Of a stretch of 12,419 bases of DNA, positions 7,631 to 12,419 are shown one piece after another. Origin of the DNA: an uncultured Lachnospiraceae bacterium. GTDB taxonomy: Bacteria > Bacillota > Clostridia > Lachnospirales > Lachnospiraceae. The notes beneath the pieces are model-generated. The model was not told where the DNA came from. It was given only the letters and a program-made list of their open reading frames with translations, and ran no database searches. Position numbers and translations under genes: made by a program. The number at the start of each line of letters is the position of its first letter. Positions within the stretch are counted from its first letter, which is position 1. The stretch covers positions 1-12,419 of the forward strand of contig CACZOS010000202.1 in the NCBI GenBank assembly GCA_902782815.1, written 5' to 3'.

Positions 7631-8689
7631 TCAGACCAGCTCCTCATATGTGCCGAAATTGGTCTGCTCAAAACTGGGGAGTTCCCAGTAAGCCTTGAAG
7701 GCATAGTCGGCAATGGTAAAGCCCATGACTGCTCCCGTACCTTCACCCAGGCACATGTTGGCCAGGATGTAGGGCTGTTTGCCCATGGCATCCAGAACCA
7801 GCCGCCCCGCCGGCTCATTGGAACAGTGGGAAGGGAAAAGATAGGGGGAACATTCCGGCGCGATCCTGGTGGCAACCAGGGCCGCGATGGATGAGATAAA
7901 TCCATCGATAAAGATGGGCACATTTAAGGCTGCCGCGCCGATAAAACATCCCACGAGGCCGGCGATGTCCAGACCGCCCACCTTGGAAAGGACATCCAGG
8001 GGATCCTCCTTATTCACTTTATTCACAGCAATGCTCTCCTTGATGACCTCGATCTTGTGCTCCAGATCCTTACTGGTGAGACCGGCACCTTTTCCGGTGA
8101 CCTTCTCCACGGACTGGTCAAGAAGGACCGAGCAGATGGCGCTGCTTGTGGAAGTGTTTCCGATTCCCATCTCGCCGGTGGCAAAAAGGGTATAGCCTTT
8201 ATTTTTGAGGGTCTCCACCATCTCAATGCCGACCTCTATGGCCCGGACGGCCTCCTCCCTGCTCATGGCGGGTCCCTTCATCATGTTGTCGGTGCCGTAT
8301 TTGATCTTACGGGGGATAACCTTGGGATTATCGCAGTCCGTGACAATACCGATATCCACAGGGTACACATCCGCCCCGCTCATCCCTGACATGATACAGA
8401 TGGACGCATTGTGTTTTGTCATGTTTTCGGTGACGGTCTTGGTCACCTCCTGGCCGGTCTGGGTTACCCCTTCGGCTACCACTCCATTGTCCGCGGCCAT
8501 GACGATAACGGCTTTTTTCCCGATCCTCGGTTCCTTATCCCGGTAGATTCCCGCAAAAGAAATAACCATCTCTTCCAGTCTGCCGAGACTGTAGAGGGGT
8601 TTCCCCAGGGTATTCCATCTGGCACGGGTATATCGCATTGCCTCCTCGTCAAGAGGGGTGATCTTATCGATTGCTTCCTGTAAAGTCAT
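7631..8689 (-). CDS. cobT: Nicotinate-nucleotide--dimethylbenzimidazole phosphoribosyltransferase CobT
   Basis: Transfers phosphoribose from nicotinate mononucleotide to the lower-ligand base, giving the alpha-riboside phosphate used by CobS. The 352-residue protein shows RWNTLGKPLYSLGRLEE at 24-40, MAADNGVVAEGVTQT at 64-78, GEMGIGNTSTSS at 172-183 and CLGEGTGAVMG at 313-323; Glu316 matches the catalytic base Glu317 of Salmonella CobT, and Glu173 the second conserved acid. Length equals the family norm (about 350). AAAGGAT lies just before the ATG. It is 47 nt downstream of cobS. The actual base substrate (dimethylbenzimidazole, another benzimidazole, a purine or a phenolic) cannot be told from the sequence; no bza or cobT-pair (arsAB-like) gene is present here. 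Confidence 0.97.
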   Translation of the reverse strand: MTLQEAIDKITPLDEEAMRYTRARWNTLGKPLYSLGRLEEMVISFAGIYRDKEPRIGKKAVIVMAADNGVVAEGVTQTGQEVTKTVTENMTKHNASICIMSGMSGADVYPVDIGIVTDCDNPKVIPRKIKYGTDNMMKGPAMSREEAVRAIEVGIEMVETLKNKGYTLFATGEMGIGNTSTSSAICSVLLDQSVEKVTGKGAGLTSKDLEHKIEVIKESIAVNKVNKEDPLDVLSKVGGLDIAGLVGCFIGAAALNVPIFIDGFISSIAALVATRIAPECSPYLFPSHCSNEPAGRLVLDAMGKQPYILANMCLGEGTGAVMGFTIADYAFKAYWELPSFEQTNFGTYEELV

Positions 8690-8736
8690 GTTCTATCCTT
8701 TCTATAACCGGTTTTACTCCGGAATACGTTTTTTCC

Positions 8737-9540
8737 TCAGCCTGCCATATAGCCCCGGATCAGCTCCACGAGGCTTACGGGAAACCCGTAAAAACGGATG
8801 ATCACCAGAACCAGCAGGACCAGCAGCACTTCGGCCAGCTCACTCCCGGCTCCCATGACATCCCCCGTGATCCCGCCGATCTTGCCGCTTATGTATATGC
8901 GGAAGAGCCAGGCAAAGACGAAAAGGACCACATAAAGAGCCAGCCCCCACCCGGCAAATGCCGTGGCCATAGCCACCAGGCCCAGGATGACGGTACCCAG
9001 CAGAGTGCCGAAATCTATGGTTCCCACATAGATCCCGATCCCTTTCTCCCTGGGATAGACTGCCTTGTAAACGATGGCTCCCTGAACCATTTTTCCGGCG
9101 ATGGGCATCATGAGGACCATCATCGGGATCTTCTCCGGCGGCAAAGCTGCCAGGCCGCAGACCTTAAGCATAATATCAAAGCACATGGCTATGGCGCCGT
9201 TTGTGCCGATCCGGCTGTCCTTCATGATCTCCAGCATCCGTTCCCGGGTCCGGGCAGAATATATCCCGTCGGCGGTGTCCGAAAGGCCGTCCAGATGGAA
9301 GGCTCCCGTGACACAGAAATTGGCCAGCATGGCAAAGATGATGCCAAAAAGGGAGGGAAGGATCAGGCTCACCAGCAGATAGACCGCCAGGTCCACGATC
9401 CCGATCACCAGGCCCACCACGGGGTAATAGAGAAATCCTTTATGCATATCTTCATCTTTCACTTCCCCCAGGTCCACATTGACCGGTATCCTGGTCATGA
9501 AACCCAGGGTGAGCAGAAAGCGTTTTATCTGTGTCTTCAT
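8737..9540 (-). CDS. cobS: Adenosylcobinamide-GDP ribazoletransferase (cobalamin synthase) CobS
   Basis: Membrane enzyme that joins AdoCbi-GDP with alpha-ribazole (phosphate) to make adenosylcobalamin (phosphate). The 267-residue protein has the defining acidic motif HLDGLSDTADG at 82-92, KDSRIGTNGA at 107-116 and GGITGDVMGAGSE at 222-234. Hydrophobic segments near 38-79, 118-158, 180-216 and 235-250 fit the family's polytopic topology. I start at the ATG at 9540, not 9594: AGAGG at 9545-9549 precedes it, the family usually begins with a short lead into the FLTR(I/L)PV-type motif (here LGFMTRIPV at 12-20), and the longer form would overlap hemC-cobA-hemD by 35 nt with a charged leader. Gap to the upstream stop is 19 nt. 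Its nucleotide donor enzyme CobU/CobY is not in the window. Confidence 0.96.
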   Translation of the reverse strand: MKTQIKRFLLTLGFMTRIPVNVDLGEVKDEDMHKGFLYYPVVGLVIGIVDLAVYLLVSLILPSLFGIIFAMLANFCVTGAFHLDGLSDTADGIYSARTRERMLEIMKDSRIGTNGAIAMCFDIMLKVCGLAALPPEKIPMMVLMMPIAGKMVQGAIVYKAVYPREKGIGIYVGTIDFGTLLGTVILGLVAMATAFAGWGLALYVVLFVFAWLFRIYISGKIGGITGDVMGAGSELAEVLLVLLVLVIIRFYGFPVSLVELIRGYMAG

Positions 9541-9544
9541 TTTT

Positions 9545-9549
9545 CCTCT
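9545..9549 (-). promoter_or_regulatory. Ribosome binding site deciding the cobS start
   Basis: AGAGG on the minus strand 4 nt before ATG at 9540, supporting the 267-residue CobS over a product started at 9594. The surrounding 14 bases (AGAGGAAAAATGAA, 9536-9549) recur exactly at the cbiB start (824-837). Confidence 0.7.
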
Positions 9550-9559
9550 GTTCTCTCTT

Positions 9560-11980
9560 TTATCTTTTATCTTCCACGTCCGCAAGGATGGCATTCAGGA
9601 TTCCGGAGGCGGTATATTCCAAAGCCGTTCTGGCGATGGTCAGCCCGGCCTTCTCCGCGGATTTTGTGGTCACCGGACCGATGCTGACATATCTGCCCGT
9701 AACCTGATCCGGATCCTCCACCATCTCTTTAAATGCCTTTACGGCCGAAGAACTGGCAAAAGTGATGTAATCGCATGTTCTCACCAGACGGTTCAGCTCC
9801 TCCGCCTTTCTCCGGTCATAGACCGTGTGGTAAAGGGGAATGCAGTCATGGGAAATACCTGCCTCTTCAAGGGCTTTCGGCAGTTTTTCATTGGCCTCTC
9901 TTGCACGAAGGAGGAGAACCCTGTCTTCTTTCTTCAGAAGGGGGATCATACTCCCGGCCATATCCTCCGAGGAGTAAGCCAGAGGGACGAAATCAACATA
10001 GATTCCATGGTCCTCCAAAGCTTTCTGGGTGGTTTCCCCGATGGCTGCGAAATGTATATGAGCCAGGGAGCGGACATCCAGACGATGGTTCTTTAATTTT
10101 TCAAAAAAGATCTCCACACCATTGGCACTGGTGAGTACGATCCAGGAATAATCCCTGATTTCTTTCATGGCCCGGTCAAATTCCGGAAGATCCAGCTGTT
10201 CGGTACGGATCAGGCTGAAAGAGATGGCTTCCGCCCCCTCACTTTTGAGAAGGGGAGAAAGACGGTCTGTCATGGACCGGCTTCCCGTCACCAGGATCCT
10301 CTGGCCGAAAAGAGGCTTCTTTCCATACCAGTCCAGGACTTCCCTGAGTCCTACCACATCACCCACCACCGTGATGGCGGGGGTCCGGATCCCTTCTCTT
10401 TTTACCACATCAACGATATCGTGAAGCCTGCCCACGGCCACCTTCTGTCTGGCGGTGGTTCCCTCCTGCAGGACTCCCACCAGAGTCTCCGGATCTTTGC
10501 CGTGATCCATAAGTTCTGCCACGATATTGGGCAGGTTTTTCAGTCCCATGAGGAAAATGAGGGTTCCCTCTTCCTTTGCCAGGGTGGAGTAATCCAGGAC
10601 GGTCTCCCCCTTCTTGTGGTCTCCCTCATGTCCGGTGATCACGTGGAAAGATGAGGCAAAATCACGGTGGGTCACCGGAATCCCGCAGTAGGCCGGTACA
10701 GAATAGGAGGAGGAGATTCCGGGTACCACTTCAAAGTCCACTCCCGCTGCCCGCAGTTCCTGTCCTTCCTCACCGCCTCTTCCGAAGATATAAGGGTCTC
10801 CTCCCTTGAGGCGGACTACATTCTTTCCTTCCAGGGCAAGCTCTACCAGCAGCTCATTGGTCTCATACTGGTGCAGATGGTGATGGGAAGACCTTTTTCC
10901 CGCATAGATCAGTTCCGCGTCATCCCTCACCTCATTTAAAAGGGAGCTTGATGCCAGACTGTCATAGACCACCACATCAGCCTCCCGGATGAGCTTAAGG
11001 CCTTTTCTGGTCAGCAGATCTTCGTCTCCGGGACCCGCCCCCACCAGGTAAACCATACCCTTGTTGACCGCCCGGGCGATGGTCTTGCCCAGGGAAGCAG
11101 CCAGTTCCCGCTTCTTCTCGTAGGAGATGTCTTCCGGGATCTCCATACTGCGTACGGCCTTCTTCACATGGATGCCGTCCTTCACATACATGCCGTGCAT
11201 GATGAATGAGCCGTCCTTCTCTTTACAGATTGCGGCGGCCGGAGCATTGCAGCTGCCGCCGATGGTCTTTAAGAAGCTTCTCTCTGCCTCCAGAAGACAC
11301 ATCGCTTCCGGGCAGTTTATGGCGGAGAGGATCTTTTCGGTTTCTATATCCCCCTCCCTGGACTCCACGGCCAGAATACCCTGGCCGGCAGCGGGGAGAA
11401 AGATTTCCGGATCCATGTATTCAAAACGGATCCCTTCCATATCCTGGTAATTAAGGCGCTCGATCCCCGCTGCTGCGAGGATGATGCCGTCATACTGTCC
11501 TTCTTTCAGTTTGCGCAGTCTGGTCTGCACATTTCCCCGGAGAAGACGGATCTGTACCCCGGGATTTACCTCTCTGATCAACAGCTCCCGCCGAAGGGAA
11601 CTGGTCCCCACAATGCTTCCGGGAGCCAGATCTTTAAGCTTTTTTCCGCTGGTGGAGACAAAAACATCGCGTACATCCGCCCGGGCGAGGGCTGCACCGA
11701 TCCCCAGTCCCTCCGGAAACTCCATGGGCATATCCTTGGCACTGTGAACCGCGATGTCGATCTGGCCGGACAGAAGTTCCGCCTCGAGTTCAGCGGTAAA
11801 AACTCCCTTGCCACCGAAAGAGGTTAAAGACCTGTCCAGAATCTGGTCACCCCTGGTATCAATCTTTACGATGCGGACCTCCATATCGGGGAAGGTTTCC
11901 AGGATCCTGTCCCTGACTGACTCTGTCTGGACCATTGCCAGAAGGCTTTTTCTGGTCCCGATGCGTATCACCTTACTCAT
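9560..11980 (-). CDS. hemC-cobA-hemD: Trifunctional fusion: hydroxymethylbilane synthase - uroporphyrinogen-III methyltransferase - uroporphyrinogen-III synthase
   Basis: An 806-residue polypeptide carrying three enzymes from porphobilinogen to precorrin-2. Residues 1 to about 308 are HemC: IGTRKSLLA at 7-15, HSAKDMP with catalytic Asp83 at 79-85, GTSSLRR at 125-131, LRGNVQTRL at 147-155, and Cys244 in GGSCNAP, the dipyrromethane cofactor attachment site. Residues 309 to about 552 are the CobA/SUMT methyltransferase: YLVGAGPGD at 311-319, RLKGGDPYIFGRGGEE at 390-405, VPGISSS at 419-425, GIPVTHR at 433-439. Residues about 558-806 are HemD: ILVTGSR at 562-568, LTSANGV at 616-622, FAAIG at 644-648, FASSSAV at 741-747. 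No domain looks degraded. There is no CysG-type dehydrogenase domain. I start at ATG 11980, not 12025, because GGAGG lies 5 nt upstream and HemC normally begins at this point. It overlaps cbiH by 8 nt. Confidence 0.96.
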   Translation of the reverse strand: MSKVIRIGTRKSLLAMVQTESVRDRILETFPDMEVRIVKIDTRGDQILDRSLTSFGGKGVFTAELEAELLSGQIDIAVHSAKDMPMEFPEGLGIGAALARADVRDVFVSTSGKKLKDLAPGSIVGTSSLRRELLIREVNPGVQIRLLRGNVQTRLRKLKEGQYDGIILAAAGIERLNYQDMEGIRFEYMDPEIFLPAAGQGILAVESREGDIETEKILSAINCPEAMCLLEAERSFLKTIGGSCNAPAAAICKEKDGSFIMHGMYVKDGIHVKKAVRSMEIPEDISYEKKRELAASLGKTIARAVNKGMVYLVGAGPGDEDLLTRKGLKLIREADVVVYDSLASSSLLNEVRDDAELIYAGKRSSHHHLHQYETNELLVELALEGKNVVRLKGGDPYIFGRGGEEGQELRAAGVDFEVVPGISSSYSVPAYCGIPVTHRDFASSFHVITGHEGDHKKGETVLDYSTLAKEEGTLIFLMGLKNLPNIVAELMDHGKDPETLVGVLQEGTTARQKVAVGRLHDIVDVVKREGIRTPAITVVGDVVGLREVLDWYGKKPLFGQRILVTGSRSMTDRLSPLLKSEGAEAISFSLIRTEQLDLPEFDRAMKEIRDYSWIVLTSANGVEIFFEKLKNHRLDVRSLAHIHFAAIGETTQKALEDHGIYVDFVPLAYSSEDMAGSMIPLLKKEDRVLLLRAREANEKLPKALEEAGISHDCIPLYHTVYDRRKAEELNRLVRTCDYITFASSSAVKAFKEMVEDPDQVTGRYVSIGPVTTKSAEKAGLTIARTALEYTASGILNAILADVEDKR

Positions 11981-12419
11981 CCTTACCTCCATCCCGGGAA
12001 AAACCATATTTGTCATGATAGCCACGGGGAGTGATCATCTTTCCGTCTTTGACATAAGTGTTGGAATTCCCCACGATGACGATGCTGAACATATCCACCG
12101 GGGACTCCCCGATCTTATCCAGAGTAGTGATGTAGGAAGACTGGTCCGGGCGGCCTGCATTCCGGACCACGCCCACCGGTGTGGACCCGTCACGGTACTT
12201 CATAAGGATGTCCGCCGCCCTGTTCAGGTAATCGGCCCTTTTAATACTCCTGGGATTATAGAAACAGGCAATAAAGTCACCCTGGCCTGCGCAGTCGACC
12301 CTCTTCATGATCAGATCCAGAGGAGTCATGAGGTCGCTTAAGCTGATGATGGTAAAATCATGCATAAGAGGTGCCCCCAGGACAGCTGCCGCAGCACTGG
12401 CCGCCGTGATCCCGGAGAC
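11973..12419 (-). CDS. cbiH: Cobalt-precorrin-3 C17-methyltransferase CbiH (CobJ family), 5' end outside window
   Basis: SAM-dependent enzyme that methylates C17 and drives ring contraction to cobalt-factor IV/precorrin-4. The open frame runs from the window edge to a TAA at 11973-11975, giving 148 codons; it continues upstream of the first internal Met (12365), which is not the start. The visible part begins SGITAASAAAAVLGAPL, then MHDFTIISLSDLMTP, FYNPRS, GVVRNAGRP and IVIVGNSNTYV, all typical of the C-terminal two thirds of CbiH/CobJ. The family is about 240 residues, so about 90-100 should lie beyond the edge; whether it is fused to CbiG, as in some organisms, cannot be seen. The short C-terminal tail is charged (YGFSRDGGKDE) and its last codons overlap the next gene by 8 nt. 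Confidence 0.94.
   Translation of the reverse strand, partial: VSGITAASAAAAVLGAPLMHDFTIISLSDLMTPLDLIMKRVDCAGQGDFIACFYNPRSIKRADYLNRAADILMKYRDGSTPVGVVRNAGRPDQSSYITTLDKIGESPVDMFSIVIVGNSNTYVKDGKMITPRGYHDKYGFSRDGGKDE
11986..11990 (-). promoter_or_regulatory. Ribosome binding site deciding the hemC-cobA-hemD start
   Basis: A consensus GGAGG on the minus strand, 5 nt before the ATG at 11980. It rules in favour of the 806-residue product; an in-frame ATG at 12025 inside cbiH would add 15 residues not typical of HemC. Confidence 0.8.

Noticed and set aside
8690..8736. Possible terminator between cobS and cobT (GGAA...TTCC and CCGG repeats)
   Set aside because: Stems are only 4 bp with no U-tract in the transcription direction; gene order and spacing favour read-through.
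8671..9687. Plus-strand open frame of 338 codons, the longest on that strand
   Set aside because: It lies opposite cobS and the ends of cobT and hemC-cobA-hemD. Its product is very rich in His, Gln and Asp, as expected from reading a GC-biased gene backwards, and has no domain I recognise.
11973..12365. A separate 130-residue gene starting at Met 12365
   Set aside because: The frame stays open to the window edge and the upstream codons encode the conserved SGITAASAAAAVLGAPL of CbiH, so this Met is internal.
1..12419. Mobile elements, tRNA/rRNA genes, CRISPR arrays, defence systems
   Set aside because: Nearly every base belongs to a recognised cobalamin gene; no transposase, repeat array, tRNA-like fold or attachment repeat was seen.

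Overview
The window is one long stretch of an anaerobic (cobalt-early) cobalamin (vitamin B12) biosynthesis operon. All twelve genes lie on the minus strand, so they are transcribed from right to left. The genes are nearly contiguous: the largest gap is 65 nt, several genes overlap or are separated by 1 nt, and no terminator or internal promoter is evident. CbiK, CbiD, CbiC, CbiJ and a CbiE-CbiT fusion, together with the absence of CobG/CobN-type genes, indicate the oxygen-independent route. The Shine-Dalgarno sites are mostly strong (GGAGG or AGGA) and the DNA is moderately GC-rich by eye. This suits an anaerobic Firmicute, plausibly a Clostridia/Lachnospiraceae-type organism; that placement is inference, not proof.

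In transcription order the layout is: cbiH/cobJ (5' end outside the window) > hemC-cobA-hemD trifunctional fusion > cobS > cobT > cbiC > cbiD > cbiE-cbiT fusion > cbiK > cbiL > cbiJ > cbiA > cbiB (3' end outside the window). Both edge genes are cut by the window only; nothing inside looks broken.

In pathway order, the fusion protein takes porphobilinogen to hydroxymethylbilane (HemC), uroporphyrinogen III (HemD) and precorrin-2 (CobA domain). After oxidation to sirohydrochlorin by an enzyme not in this window, CbiK inserts cobalt. CbiL methylates C20, CbiH methylates C17 with ring contraction, CbiD methylates C1, CbiJ reduces the ring, CbiE/CbiT methylate C5 and C15 and decarboxylate, and CbiC moves the C11 methyl to C12 to give cobyrinate. 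CbiA amidates the a and c side chains, CbiB attaches the aminopropanol arm at the membrane, and CobT and CobS activate and attach the lower ligand.

Not present here but needed: CbiF, CbiG, a precorrin-2 dehydrogenase, CbiP, the corrinoid adenosyltransferase, CobU/CobY, an aminopropanol-phosphate source, HemA/HemL/HemB, and any cobalamin riboswitch. Most probably lie beyond the window edges. I see no wholly new system. The most notable points are the three-enzyme HemC-CobA-HemD fusion and the missing dehydrogenase step between it and CbiK.
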